DNA of 64,000 nucleotides from a bacterium (lineage in GTDB: Bacteria; Acidobacteriota; Thermoanaerobaculia; Multivoradales; JAHEKO01). Location: contig JAAENP010000364.1 in the NCBI GenBank assembly GCA_024224155.1, positions 78,404 to 142,403 on the forward strand, in the 5' to 3' direction. The translations under genes were made by a program, and so were the position numbers. The notes beneath the pieces were generated by a model. That model was not told the origin of the DNA and made no database searches. It worked only from the letters and a program-made list of their open reading frames with translations. Position 1 is the stretch's first letter, and the number at the start of each line of letters is the position of its first letter. This document shows, in pieces, positions 8,699 through 17,805 of this stretch.

Positions 8699-9199
8699 CT
8701 ACTTCCACATGCGTGGATCGAAGTGAAACGGGCGAGGGCGCCCGATAAGGATCCTCGAAAGCTCCCCGTGTGCGGGGTTCAGAAGGTAGTTCCTCTCTTC
8801 CGGCACGACCGCCGAAGGCACCGAAAGCACGCCCGTCTCGCCTCGCTGAATCCACTCGGTTCCGAGGTCCTGCAGCGCTTCCGGGGCCGGACATGTCCGC
8901 CAGTTCCGGGGCAGGTCCCCCGCCTCGACGACCTCTTGCTCAATCCCTCCCGGAATCTCGACTCGCACCGACACGAGGCCGTCCGGAGCGAGATCCGTAT
9001 CGAGATTGACGAAGTACTCAAGAGCGGCGAGCGAGAGACTCTCGGAGGCGTACACCACGCGAACTCCCGGGTGGTTCCAGCGGCCTCCATAGAGCCGCGC
9101 TCCCTCGCCAGCGAACGAGGCGTAGCCAGCCTTGGCGAGCCTCAAGATGATGAGCGGGGGTAATGATGGAGACGGGCCGGTCGCGGCTGCGACCGCCAT
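8699..9199 (-). CDS. RES-domain toxin (NAD+-degrading type)
   Basis: 166 residues carrying the RES fold: Arg in GARLYGGRWNHPG followed by VVYASESLSLAALEYF with the conserved Glu, then VPSAVVPEERNYLLNP with the conserved Ser and a C-terminal FDPRMW. RES toxins of the MbcT/Res family break down NAD+. The ATG overlaps the antitoxin's TGA in a TGATG junction at 9199, so translation of toxin follows antitoxin. Length is normal for the family and the residues look intact, so the toxin is probably functional. Confidence 0.9.
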   Translation of the reverse strand: MAVAAATGPSPSLPPLIILRLAKAGYASFAGEGARLYGGRWNHPGVRVVYASESLSLAALEYFVNLDTDLAPDGLVSVRVEIPGGIEQEVVEAGDLPRNWRTCPAPEALQDLGTEWIQRGETGVLSVPSAVVPEERNYLLNPAHGELSRILIGRPRPFHFDPRMWK

Positions 9200-9696
9200 C
9201 AGCTGACGATGCCGTGCTCGATTCGGCCCAGAACCTGCTCGACCTGGCGCGAGCCCAGGTCGGTGCGGACCAGACGTAGCGGGGGGTGGCCTCCAAGTGC
9301 CCGGTTCGAGCGATGGAGCCAGCTCGCTGCCCTCTCGGTGTCTCCGAACACCTCGGTTGCTCGGGCCGCGATCCGGGCCATCCGGTAGAGGCGATCCGAC
9401 TCGTCGGGCTGCAGCCGTTGTTCGACTCTGCGGCGACTGAACGTGCGCGGTGACAGATCCAGCGCCTCACAGACCTCGCTTCGTTCCAAGTGGAATATCA
9501 CCATGACCGACTCGAGAGCTGCGTAGGGTAGTCCGTCCAGAATGCGAGCGCGCAGTTCCGCGCTGGAACGCGGCCTTCTCTCGAGAACAGCCCGGCCACC
9601 TAGGATTCGCACGACATCGGGGGTCACGGTCGAGATCTTTGCTGCGGTATTCGCCATGTGGCCTAAATGATACCGCCACTTGTCCGACGGCGTCAA
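9199..9696 (-). CDS. Xre/MbcA/ParS-type antitoxin of RES-Xre pair
   Basis: 165 residues with the DUF2384-type layout. An N-terminal helical region has a helix-turn-helix (ALESVMVIFHLERSEVCEALDLSPRTFSRRR). The C-terminal toxin-binding part has RLYRMARIAARATEVFGDTERAASWLHRSNRALGG, with the usual W(L)..pn..LGG motif and the following P(L).lv.T..G...V...L.RIEHG ending. It neutralises the adjacent RES toxin and normally represses the promoter. The first eleven codons may be extra: a second Met (HMANTAAK) is an alternative start. Confidence 0.9.
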   Translation of the reverse strand: MTPSDKWRYHLGHMANTAAKISTVTPDVVRILGGRAVLERRPRSSAELRARILDGLPYAALESVMVIFHLERSEVCEALDLSPRTFSRRRVEQRLQPDESDRLYRMARIAARATEVFGDTERAASWLHRSNRALGGHPPLRLVRTDLGSRQVEQVLGRIEHGIVS

Positions 9697-9792
9697 CTAC
9701 CAGGCATTCTTGAGAGGCCGCCCGACCCGCCGATGCTCTGAAAAGCGAGGCCGTGAGGGTGAAGGAGGCCGCCCCCCGCGAGGGAACCCGCT

Positions 9793-10434
9793 CTAAACCT
9801 CCAGTATCGGGAGCAATGCACTCGCTCGCTCCGCCAGGTCACTGGATTTCGAGAAAAAGCCTTTCTCTACGGTCCACCATTCCACATACCGAGCGAGTTG
9901 GCGTCTGGTCGATTCGACGGGAAAGAGACTGTCCAGGTCCTCCGGAGATTTCTGTCGGGACTTGACTCGATCGACGAACTCCTCGAGCGCGTGAGCGGCT
10001 TTTTCGTCAGCCTCTGAGCGACCCGCGAAGGGGGCGAGCAGCCACAGCTCGGCGAGTGATCCAAACGCCCAAAATTCCGCTTTCGACTCACAGTCGAACT
10101 CGGCCGCCTGGAGGGCGGCCTCCCACTGCCCCGGCCGCTTGATCCGCCCCTTGAGCACGGCCTCCAGCGACAGCTGCTGAACACCGTGCCAGTGTTGCGA
10201 CATGTTGTGTCGATAGCCCTTGGCGTACCACTGGTGAGCTTTGCGTAGCGCTGCCATCATCTCTTTCCAGTACGGCTTTGAGCCCTTGTTCCGGCCCGAG
10301 CGCAGATACAGCAGCTCCGCCCGTCTCTTCTCAGCACTACCGAGCAGACCGAAGTTCTCCTCCAGAACCCCGGGCCGTAGCCTCGACCGCTCATCGTAGC
10401 CGGGTAGGGAGGACCCTCGCGGTAGGAATTCCAT
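9793..10434 (-). CDS. Orphan TPR-like (TRAFs-type) protein, possibly a truncated effector
   Basis: 213 residues if read from the ATG at 10434 (the frame is open to 10599 but that part is low-complexity and unlike protein). It is helical, with RKAHQWYAKGYRHN, then HWHGVQQLSLEAVL, then AEFWAFGSLAELWLL. This pattern matches the TPR-fold tails of the neighbouring hydrolase, protease and TIR proteins (YY/HW-x-G-I/V-N/Q, W..A...E..LL). No effector head is present, so it is either a remnant whose N-terminal domain was lost or a stand-alone regulator. Divergent from the gene starting near 10507. Confidence 0.5.
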   Translation of the reverse strand: MEFLPRGSSLPGYDERSRLRPGVLEENFGLLGSAEKRRAELLYLRSGRNKGSKPYWKEMMAALRKAHQWYAKGYRHNMSQHWHGVQQLSLEAVLKGRIKRPGQWEAALQAAEFDCESKAEFWAFGSLAELWLLAPFAGRSEADEKAAHALEEFVDRVKSRQKSPEDLDSLFPVESTRRQLARYVEWWTVEKGFFSKSSDLAERASALLPILEV

Positions 10435-10487
10435 GCTCTTGCGCTGCGGAGTCGTGGGTCGTGGAGTGACCGGGACCGTGACGCCAA

Positions 10488-10517
10488 CATTCACCCACCC
10501 CGCCGGGTGGGTGAATG
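10488..10517. other. Perfect 12-13-bp inverted repeat in divergent promoter region
   Basis: Arms 10488-10499 and 10506-10517 are exact reverse complements (CATTCACCCACC type), extendable by one C-G pair to leave a four-base loop. It lies between two divergent genes and has no T-run. A palindromic operator or a small mobile-repeat remnant is more likely than a terminator. Confidence 0.65.
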
Positions 10518-11658
10518 GCTGACTCCTGCTGCTATACGAAGAGAGAGAGCGCCCGAGGCGGGCGCAGAAGAGAGGTGGGCGTGGCTGTTTCGGCGCCACT
10601 CTCAGCCTCTCCAGAGGCCGAAAGGTAGCTTGGCCAGGAAAGCTCCGCCGGGTTCAGGGTCTGCAGGGGATCGGCAAGAGCCGAGTGGGGAGGCTTCGGC
10701 CTGGCAGGGGTCTGCGGCTTGTCCGATTCTCGTCATCCTCGGGCTGCTGCTGCTCTTGCTCGTGCTCCTGACGGCGCTGGAGCACTTCGTCGCCTCGGCA
10801 CGGCTGAGTTCCGATTTGGACGCTGGTCGGAGCGCGGAGCTGCCAGGTAACGGACTCGCAACCTTGGTCCAGCTGGCGACCCTTCTGATCGCGGTCGTGG
10901 GCGGCGCCTGAGCCTATGCGAGATTCGTGGCCGAGAAGAGCGTTCTTCCGGCAGCGCAGTTCGACATCGATCTGCGGCAGGTCGGCACTCAGAAAGGGGA
11001 CCGGGTTCTCGAGGTCGTCGCCGATGTGGAGAACCTGGGCTCGAGTCCCCTGGTTGTTGAGAACCTCTGGATCGATCTGCTCTACATCGAGAAGGGCGAG
11101 CCTCTCAGCGTTTATCAAAACCTCGAGCACGGTGCGGTTTGCGGGAGACTGAGTTTCCCTGAGAAACTGGAAAACTTGATGGATCCAGCCGCCTGGGACG
11201 CGAATCGGAAGAAGCCGCGCGCGGAGGAAAAGGAGAGGCTAAAGAGGCTGGGAATTCGGCTAGAGAAGCCGAAGCTCGAAACGGCGGAGAGGAAAGCGGC
11301 CGACAAGGAAAAGTCCAAGGGGCGAGGCGCGAAGTCCGACAACAAGCCCAGGGGATTGGCCGTGGCGCCCGGCAGAACCTTCGTCATGCCCAAGGTGAGA
11401 CAGCGCTACTCCCTGGTTGCGACGCTACCGGGAAAGGCGACGTTCGCGCTGGTGCATGCCGCCTTCTACTATGCGCCGGGAGGCTCGATTCTCCAGCGGA
11501 CGGTGGTTTGGGTCCTCCAATGCCTTGGCTTGACCCGGCATAGCCTTCGGGACCTGAGAGAGCCTCATACCTGCGAACGAGCGTTCCGGCTGGATCCGCT
11601 CCCGCCGTGGGTCGCCCGGCACAAGCGCAAGAGGCTACCTCGCCCTGCCCGTGGATGA
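10507..11658 (+). pseudogene. Membrane-anchored protein interrupted by an in-frame TGA
   Basis: One reading frame runs from the 10.5-kb start region to 11658, broken only by a TGA at 10909-10911. Before the stop lie two hydrophobic helices (PILVILGLLLLLLVLL and LATLVQLATLLIAVVGGA). After it the same frame continues directly with AYARFVAEKSVLPAAQFDIDL, the usual continuation of such membrane anchors, where Trp (TGG) would be expected at the stop. The remaining 240 residues form a beta-rich domain (EVVADVENLGSSPLVVENLWID) with a Lys/Glu-rich insertion around residues 230-290 of the frame. It is probably a recent nonsense mutation or a sequencing error. The true start is uncertain: GTG 10507 lies inside the hairpin, and TTG 10630 is an alternative. 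Confidence 0.6.
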
Positions 11659-11912
11659 CCGCGTGACCGCCGCCCCACGGCCTGAAGCTTCTTTCGACGA
11701 CGGACCCGCTGCGCTGCCTTGACCCAAGGAGCGGAAACGGAGGTACAATTCAAATAACGCAATCGCATTGGTAAGGAGATATTCGGTGCACGACACCCTT
11801 CCGCGAGTTCGAACGAGCTCTTTGCCCGAGCTGACAATTGTGATCCACACTTAATTAAGATCGGAAACGAGTATGCACCCGCTCAGGGGTGCCACAGAAA
11901 GGAGTTGCCTCA

Positions 11913-12851
11913 ATGCCTCACGTCACTTTCATCCACGGCATAGCCAACAAGCCCGAGGCCGATGCGCTCTTGAGCATCTGGCGAACCTCGCTCGCTCGCG
12001 ACGACGGCCTCGATCTCGGTGCTGAAGGCGTCACCTCGAGCATGGTCTATTGGGCCGACGTCATGTATGCCGAGCCTCAGCCCGACATGGCCGAGCACGA
12101 GAGCAACGACAGCGTCATCGCCAAGACCGACGACGACATCGACATGGGCTGGCAGGAGGAACTCGAGGCCGATGAGAAGAGTTGGGCGGACAGCCTGGCC
12201 AAGAAACTCAACTTCGACGCCGAGCCACCGGAAGGCGACGAAGACTTCGCGCCACCTGAAAGCCAAATGGAGTCGGTCGACTTCGAACGCATCCCGCTCC
12301 CCTGGTGGCTCAAGCGCCGGATCATGAAAGCCTTGCTCAAGGACGTCCATCACTATCTCTTCAACAGCGAAAGCACGCCAAGATCGGGCGAGACCTTCCG
12401 GGTTCAGGATGAGATTCGCCGGCGCTTCGTCCAGGCGGCGTCGGAAGGCGCCCAAAGCGGCGGTCCGCATGTTGTGTTGAGTCACAGTATGGGCACTGTC
12501 ATCGCGTACGACTGTCTCAAGAGGGTCGCCGATTGCCCGCAGGTCGACGCGCTGATGACCGTAGGCTCTCCGCTCGGTCTCGACGAGATTCAGGACAAGC
12601 TTCGGCCCGAATGGAGTCGCGACAATGGATTCCCGGCCAAAGTCATGGCCGCGAGCTGGGTCAACGTCTACGACAAGCTCGACCCGGTCGCCGGACTCGA
12701 TCCCAAGCTCGCCAACGACTATCGGCGAAACGCCGACGCGATCGTCGAGGACATCAAAGAGCAGAACTACGGCAAGTGGCGCCACAACATCTCGAAGTAC
12801 CTAGGCGGCCAGAAGCTGCGCGACGCACTGACGGCCCAACTCGGACTCTGA
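11913..12851 (+). CDS. Alpha/beta-hydrolase, coupled to TPR-protease gene
   Basis: 312 residues from the ATG at 11913, chosen because AAAGGAG lies eight bases upstream (the frame opens at 11889). It begins directly with the first strand and oxyanion loop (VTFIHGIANKP). It carries an acidic insert (TDDDIDMGWQEELEADEK) and the nucleophile elbow LSHSMGTVIAYD; TVGSPLG, NVYDKLDPV (acid) and WRHNISKYL (His) complete the fold. The stop overlaps the next ATG as TGATG, so the two proteins are made together. It resembles serine-hydrolase components found beside TIR and protease effectors; the substrate is unknown. It probably reads from its own promoter in the AT-rich stretch around 11830-11860. Confidence 0.8.
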   Translation: MPHVTFIHGIANKPEADALLSIWRTSLARDDGLDLGAEGVTSSMVYWADVMYAEPQPDMAEHESNDSVIAKTDDDIDMGWQEELEADEKSWADSLAKKLNFDAEPPEGDEDFAPPESQMESVDFERIPLPWWLKRRIMKALLKDVHHYLFNSESTPRSGETFRVQDEIRRRFVQAASEGAQSGGPHVVLSHSMGTVIAYDCLKRVADCPQVDALMTVGSPLGLDEIQDKLRPEWSRDNGFPAKVMAASWVNVYDKLDPVAGLDPKLANDYRRNADAIVEDIKEQNYGKWRHNISKYLGGQKLRDALTAQLGL

Positions 12852-14527
12852 TGGCCCCGCCCATGACCTGGAACGACAAGAAGTTCGAAAAGGAGTTCGC
12901 AGCGGCGGTCGAGAAGTTCGATCGGCTGGAGACGGAAAACGAATGCCGTCGCCTGATCGAGCACCTGCGAGCCACTGTCGAGCCGTATGACGCGGGCGCC
13001 GCGAAGAAGATCCTCGGCCATCTCCAACGCAAGCGCTACTTCGACCTCCTCCAGCGGGTGGCTGACGCGTTCCAGCAGACCGGCCTGCGGACGCCGAGAG
13101 TCCGGCGCCAGTACGCCCAGGCCTTGCTCGATCAGGGCGGTCTGAGCGCCGCGCTGCCCTTCCTTGAGAACCTGGCCCAGGAAACCGCCAAACAGCCCGA
13201 CATGGCCTTCGAGCACTCGGAGGCGAGGGGCCTCCTGGGCCGCGCCTACAAACAGATCTATATCGACACCGACAACCCCAAGAGCCCGGAGGCCCGCGAC
13301 GCCCTGAAGAAGGCCATCGACGCCTACCACTCCGTCTACGAGATCGACAAGTCCGAGCACACCTGGCACGGCATCAACTCCGTCGCTCTGCTGCGCCGAG
13401 CGGCCACAGACGGGGTTCCGATCGCGGGTTTTGATGACCCCGAGAAGGCGTCGAACGAGATTGCCGAGAAGATCCTCGAGGGAATCGAAACCAAGTGGGA
13501 TGAACGCAAGGCCTCGATGTGGGACTCCGGCACCGCACTGGAAGCCTGCGTCGCGCTGAGTGCGAGCCGCCCCGAAGACGAGGCCCGCGTGTGGCTCAAT
13601 CGCTACGTCCGCGAGCCGAACGCCGACGCCTTCGAACTGGCGAGCACGCTACGCCAACTCGTGGAGGTCTGGCGGCTCGACGTGGAGAGCGAACCCGGAG
13701 CGAGCCTCTTGCCGGTGCTCCGTGCCGAGCTCTTGGCCCGCGAGGGCGGCGGCTTCGAGGTCAAGCCAGATCAGCTCAAGGCCGGCAAACTCGAGGGGCA
13801 GCCCGACGCGAACCTCGAGAAGATCCTCGGCAAGGTCCGCTATGTGAGCTATAAGTTCATGCTGCGGGCAATCGAGCGGGCGCGCGCGGTCAGCCGTATC
13901 GAGCATCAGCCCGGGCAGGGATTCGGCACCGGCTTCATTGTTCGCGGCGGCGACCTTCACGACAGTCTCGGCGACGAGTTGATGTTGCTCACGAACTCGC
14001 ATGTCGTAAGCGAAGACCCTCTCAACATGGACGCCCTGCGCCCCGATGCCGCCATCGTCACCTTCCAGCTGCTCAAGGAAGAGGACCGAGCCGACGACGA
14101 GTACGCGGTCACGGAGCTGGTCTGGAGCTCACCTCCCGGTGAACTCGACGCCAGCCTTTTGCGCCTGGAGAAAGTGCCCGACGGGCTCGAGGCCTACCCG
14201 GTAGCTCCGAGGCTGCCGCTTGCCGACGGTGACCAGCGCGTCTATGTCATCGGCCACCCCAAGGGTGGATCGCTCTCCTTCTCGATTCAGGACAACGTGC
14301 TGCTCGATCACGAGGCTCCGCGACTGCATTACCGAGCTCCTACCGAGGGCGGTAGCTCCGGCAGCCCGATCTTCAACTCGCAGTGGAAGCTCATAGGACT
14401 CCACCACGCCGGCGGCAAGGAGATGCTCAGGCTCAACAGGAAAGAGGGCACCTATGACGCCAACGAGGGTCTCTGGATCCAGTCGGTCCGCGAGAAGATG
14501 AAGGCAGATCCACAGAAAATTCTCTGA
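12851..14527 (+). CDS. TPR-like (TRAFs-type) module fused to trypsin-like serine protease
   Basis: 558 residues from the ATG that overlaps the hydrolase stop (the frame is open further upstream but only as a shadow). Residues 1-300 are helical repeats, with the TRAFs-like core AYHSVYEIDKSEHTWHGINSVALL at 158-181. Residues 345-550 are a chymotrypsin-fold protease: GFGTGFIV, His384 in TNSHVVS, Asp433 in ELDASLLRLE, VIGHPKGG, and Ser503 in TEGGSSGSP. All three catalytic residues are present. No signal peptide, so it should act in the cytoplasm. It may be the processing or killing protease of a two-component effector with the upstream hydrolase. Confidence 0.85.
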   Translation: MAPPMTWNDKKFEKEFAAAVEKFDRLETENECRRLIEHLRATVEPYDAGAAKKILGHLQRKRYFDLLQRVADAFQQTGLRTPRVRRQYAQALLDQGGLSAALPFLENLAQETAKQPDMAFEHSEARGLLGRAYKQIYIDTDNPKSPEARDALKKAIDAYHSVYEIDKSEHTWHGINSVALLRRAATDGVPIAGFDDPEKASNEIAEKILEGIETKWDERKASMWDSGTALEACVALSASRPEDEARVWLNRYVREPNADAFELASTLRQLVEVWRLDVESEPGASLLPVLRAELLAREGGGFEVKPDQLKAGKLEGQPDANLEKILGKVRYVSYKFMLRAIERARAVSRIEHQPGQGFGTGFIVRGGDLHDSLGDELMLLTNSHVVSEDPLNMDALRPDAAIVTFQLLKEEDRADDEYAVTELVWSSPPGELDASLLRLEKVPDGLEAYPVAPRLPLADGDQRVYVIGHPKGGSLSFSIQDNVLLDHEAPRLHYRAPTEGGSSGSPIFNSQWKLIGLHHAGGKEMLRLNRKEGTYDANEGLWIQSVREKMKADPQKIL

Positions 14528-14888
14528 GCGAGATCGGGCTGGCGCGCGGTGAAGGCTCCCCGGTCTCGAGAGCCTCCCTGGTCTCTTTCTCGAAGACCAG
14601 GCGGTTCGAGATCCATCTCCACGCCGGAGCACAGGCGCGGCTCTCGATCTTCCGTCCAGCCATGAGATCAGGACGTGGCTTTCCTACGATGTCTTCTCGG
14701 ACCGTAGGGGGCCAACGCTAGCAACTTACGCTACGCTGGTTCACGGTGTAGCCGTGCTTGCTTCGTCGCACCGAGAGACGGTTCCTCCGGCGGTAAGCGC
14801 ACCCATCCAAGTCAGCTAACCGATAAAGCACTGCGTCTCAGGTTAGCGTGATGCTCTTCTCGATACCGTCAGCGCCCAGAACGGGGCT
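14528..14888. other. Non-coding spacer between convergent genes
   Basis: About 360 bases between the ends of the protease gene (plus) and the TIR-TM gene (minus). No frame has plausible protein content. I saw no tRNA, repeat or clear terminator. It may be the residue of a deleted gene. Confidence 0.4.
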
Positions 14889-16199
14889 TCAATTCCTCGC
14901 TAGCCCCGCCTCGCGGCAGATCTCGAACGTCATGACCATGTCGCCTTCGTCGTTCATCGAGAGGTTTGTCCTGCTGAGGCGATAGTTCCGGCCGCTCTTT
15001 GTCAGCACGTGCGGAATCCCGAGGCCCATCAAAAGGCCCCACTGATCGTCAGGCGCCACCGATTCGATCAGGTTCTTCACGCCTATCCGACTAAGGTCTC
15101 GGCCAGTTTTGACATCCTTTCGTGCCGCAAAAAAGACATCCAGGACCGCCGGGGCCCAGTCTCCGAGCCGAGGGCTCGAGCCGGGGACGACCGCGAGATA
15201 AGCGAACAGGGCTTCCGGCTCGGGTTCGTCCAGATCAACTTCTACCAACTGCCCCTCATAGACAGTGAATCCGCCCACCTCATCGCATTTCGGTAGCTCA
15301 TCGCTGACGCTTGCAGCCAACGAGCCGGCCCGTTTTCGAAACTCGGTTTCCCACTGTTCAAAGATCGGCAGGTACGCTCGGTACTTGTCGAACTCCTGCA
15401 GGATCTCCAACAGCCGGGCTTCTGTCCGAGCCCTCGCCGCCTGGCCCTCGATTACCCGGGTCTGCACCAATTGATACGCGGCTTCCGCTTCCCCGCGAGC
15501 GACGTTTGCCTCGACGGTGGCTTCGTCGGCCGCCAACGCAGCTTCGTCGGCGGCCTCTTTCAAGGTGAAGATCCAAGCAGCCAATGCAAGCACGGCCAAG
15601 AAGGCCACAGCCAAGCCAATCGCAAACCTGCCTGTCCGCCGGAGGCGAGCAGCCCGCTGCTTCTCCTGTTCCAGCTCCTGTCGATAGAAACTGTCCCCAC
15701 TCGGGATGATCGCGCCGAGGAACCGGGCCCGCACCCGCTCGTCGAGTGAGCGGCGCTCCTCGTCCGACAGACCGTCCCATTCCTTTTCGATGAGCTGGAT
15801 CCGCTGGGCGTTGGGCCATTTGTTGGCGATGGAGTCTGGGACATAACGTGCTTCCTCGTCCAGGGGGTCGACGAGGATCGGCGCCATCTGCCGATGCTCG
15901 AGCCACCAGTCGAGTTCACGATGCACCCAGTCCTCTCGGCCTTCGTTGAGCTTCGCCCCTGGCGTACAGATAACGATGATCGCGCGCGCGCGCTTGAGAT
16001 AGGGCTCGTGAACGGCCGTCCAGTCCTCTACCCCGGGGGCCGCTTGATCAAAATAGACGTCCAGTTTCGGAGGCGCGTCTTGCGGGTCGGCCTCCTTGGG
16101 CAGGGGGACAGCCCGATCTTGCAGAAGCTCGTAGATCCGAGCAGCGGCCGTCATGCCGTCAGCCTGACGATAACAAATGAAGACCGGCCAGTTGTTCAT
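14889..16199 (-). CDS. TIR domain protein with transmembrane helix and coiled coil
   Basis: 436 residues. Residues 4-135 are a TIR domain: VFICYRQADG, then DVYFDQAAPGVEDW, AIIVICTPGAK and WVHRELDWWLE with the candidate catalytic Glu95. A basic linker leads to a single membrane helix at 191-211 (FAIGLAVAFLAVLALAAWIF). An Ala/Glu-rich coiled coil spans about 215-270 and a 150-residue C-terminal domain follows that I do not recognise. The architecture places TIR in the cytoplasm and the C-terminal part across the membrane, as in a sensor-effector. It is convergent with the protease gene and followed at a distance by an MscS-type gene on the same strand. Confidence 0.82.
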   Translation of the reverse strand: MNNWPVFICYRQADGMTAAARIYELLQDRAVPLPKEADPQDAPPKLDVYFDQAAPGVEDWTAVHEPYLKRARAIIVICTPGAKLNEGREDWVHRELDWWLEHRQMAPILVDPLDEEARYVPDSIANKWPNAQRIQLIEKEWDGLSDEERRSLDERVRARFLGAIIPSGDSFYRQELEQEKQRAARLRRTGRFAIGLAVAFLAVLALAAWIFTLKEAADEAALAADEATVEANVARGEAEAAYQLVQTRVIEGQAARARTEARLLEILQEFDKYRAYLPIFEQWETEFRKRAGSLAASVSDELPKCDEVGGFTVYEGQLVEVDLDEPEPEALFAYLAVVPGSSPRLGDWAPAVLDVFFAARKDVKTGRDLSRIGVKNLIESVAPDDQWGLLMGLGIPHVLTKSGRNYRLSRTNLSMNDEGDMVMTFEICREAGLARN

Positions 16200-16497
16200 G
16201 AGATCCCGAACTTAACAGGCGACGCGCGGCGCCAGCCGGACAAGCTCAAACGGGCGAGCCTTTGGTCCTAGGAGCCGCGCTTCTGGGACGTCGCCCGTGC
16301 CAACGCCAGAGACAAAAGCGGGTTCACGGGATCAAGCCGTTTTGCCTTTTCCCGCCACCGCGCGAGAAAGCATGGCAGCGGCCGCGGCTGTCAGCACAAG
16401 GTGAGGGCTCTGCTGCGCGGCCCGATGTCGGGCAGGAGTCATCCAGACTCAGGACCGTAAGCCGCTGACAATGACGAGGTTCGGCTGGTACGGGAAA
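16200..16497. other. Intergenic spacer
   Basis: Nearly 300 bases upstream of the TIR-TM gene and downstream of the mechanosensitive channel gene. No protein-like frame was seen. It should contain the TIR-TM promoter but no motif stands out. Confidence 0.35.
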
Positions 16498-17742
16498 CTA
16501 GGCACCCAGCCGTCGAAAATCGCTGCCGCTGGGGTTCTGGAAGATGCGCAGGTCGAACTCCGGTAACACCGCCAGGAGGTGGTCAAAGACATCGGCTTGG
16601 ATGGACTCGTAGGCCTCCCAGTCCTGGTCAGCGCTGAAACAATAAACCTCGAGGGGAAGGCCGCTGGACGTGGGAGCGAGTTGCCTCACAAGCAGGGTCA
16701 TCTCCTGATGGATCTTGGGGTGGTTCTTCAGATAGGCGAGGATATAGGCGCGAAAGGTGCCGACATTGGTAATGCGACGCCCGTTGACGATGTTAGTGTC
16801 ATCGACGCCGCGCTCCTTGTTCCAGGCCGTGAGTTCCCTCTGCTTGGTCTCGATGTAGTCGGCAATGTAGAGAATCTTGGAGTGACGCTCGATCATCTCG
16901 GGCGTGCAGAGTCTGATGGTGTTCATGTCGATGTAGACCGATCGCTTGATCCGCCGGCCTCCGGACTCCGACATCCCGCGCCAGTTCTTGAACGAGTCGC
17001 TGATCAGCGCGTGAGTGGGAATGGTGGTGATCGTCTTGTCCCAGTTCTGGACCTTGACGGTGGTGAGAGCGATGTCGATGACGTCGCCATCGGCCCCGTG
17101 GCTGGGCATCGCGATCCAGTCCCCTTTCGACAACATCCGGTTCGTCGAGAGCTGGATGCCGGCGACAAAGCCGAGAATGGGGTCCTTGAAGACAAGCATG
17201 AGCACCGAGGCGAGAACACCCATGCCGCTGAGCAGGAAGACCGGCGACTTGCCGAGGAGGGTGGCCAGAATGACGATGATCGCGGCGATGTAGAGAACGA
17301 TCTTGGCCACCTGGACGAAGCTCTTGAGGGGTACCTGCTTGGAGACGGGAAAGGTGCTGTAGATCTCGAGTACGGCATTGAGCAGCGAGTCGAAGGCAAG
17401 GAGAACAACGACGACCATGTAGATCATTGCGGCGCCGCGGACTCCAGCGATCAGCTGCCCGGCGCCCCGAAGCGCGCTAGGTGCGAGGAGGAAAAGAACG
17501 ATGCCCGGGGCGAGGTGGGCGAGCCAGAAGAAGACGTGGTGCCGGAGCAGGCGGTCGTCCCAATCCGTCTTGGTTCTTTGGACCACGGCCGCGGCGACCT
17601 TGAGCAGCAGACGCTTGGCGACAAAGAAGGCCGCAGTCGCGAGGAGAGCGAGAAGGAGCGAAATGACGGCGAGTGCGACTGCCACCTCCGCTCGCTCGCC
17701 GAGGCCGAACTGCTGGATGAATTGATTGATTTGTCCGAGCAT
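16498..17742 (-). CDS. ybdG: MscS-family mechanosensitive channel, YbdG-like
   Basis: 414 residues, almost exactly the length of E. coli YbdG (about 415). Several N-terminal membrane helices come first, then the MscS pore helix and beta domain (LSGMGVLASVLMLVFKDPILGFVAGIQL, NRMLSKGDWI, GDVIDIALTTVKVQNWDKT, TIPTHALISDSFKNW). The YbdG-type insert RRIKRSVYIDMNTIRLC is present. It opens under membrane tension to release solutes after osmotic downshift. The start ATG sits about 60 bases from the divergent Xre remnant. It looks intact and is probably a core gene between accessory blocks. Confidence 0.9.
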   Translation of the reverse strand: MLGQINQFIQQFGLGERAEVAVALAVISLLLALLATAAFFVAKRLLLKVAAAVVQRTKTDWDDRLLRHHVFFWLAHLAPGIVLFLLAPSALRGAGQLIAGVRGAAMIYMVVVVLLAFDSLLNAVLEIYSTFPVSKQVPLKSFVQVAKIVLYIAAIIVILATLLGKSPVFLLSGMGVLASVLMLVFKDPILGFVAGIQLSTNRMLSKGDWIAMPSHGADGDVIDIALTTVKVQNWDKTITTIPTHALISDSFKNWRGMSESGGRRIKRSVYIDMNTIRLCTPEMIERHSKILYIADYIETKQRELTAWNKERGVDDTNIVNGRRITNVGTFRAYILAYLKNHPKIHQEMTLLVRQLAPTSSGLPLEVYCFSADQDWEAYESIQADVFDHLLAVLPEFDLRIFQNPSGSDFRRLGA

Positions 17743-17805
17743 TGACCACGGCGGTGGTTCAGACGGTTCGGTGAAACGATAGCGTAGATTCGCGTACGCT
17801 GCGCG

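Noticed and set aside
10909..10911. Selenocysteine or reassigned TGA
   Set aside because: TGA ends other genes in the window normally, no SECIS-like hairpin was noticed right after it, and Trp rather than Cys is expected at this position.
14528..14888. tRNA-like GGTTCGA sequence near 14608
   Set aside because: No acceptor stem or anticodon arm can be folded around it.
16579..17745. 388-codon plus-strand frame
   Set aside because: Antisense of the MscS gene; acidic low-complexity content.
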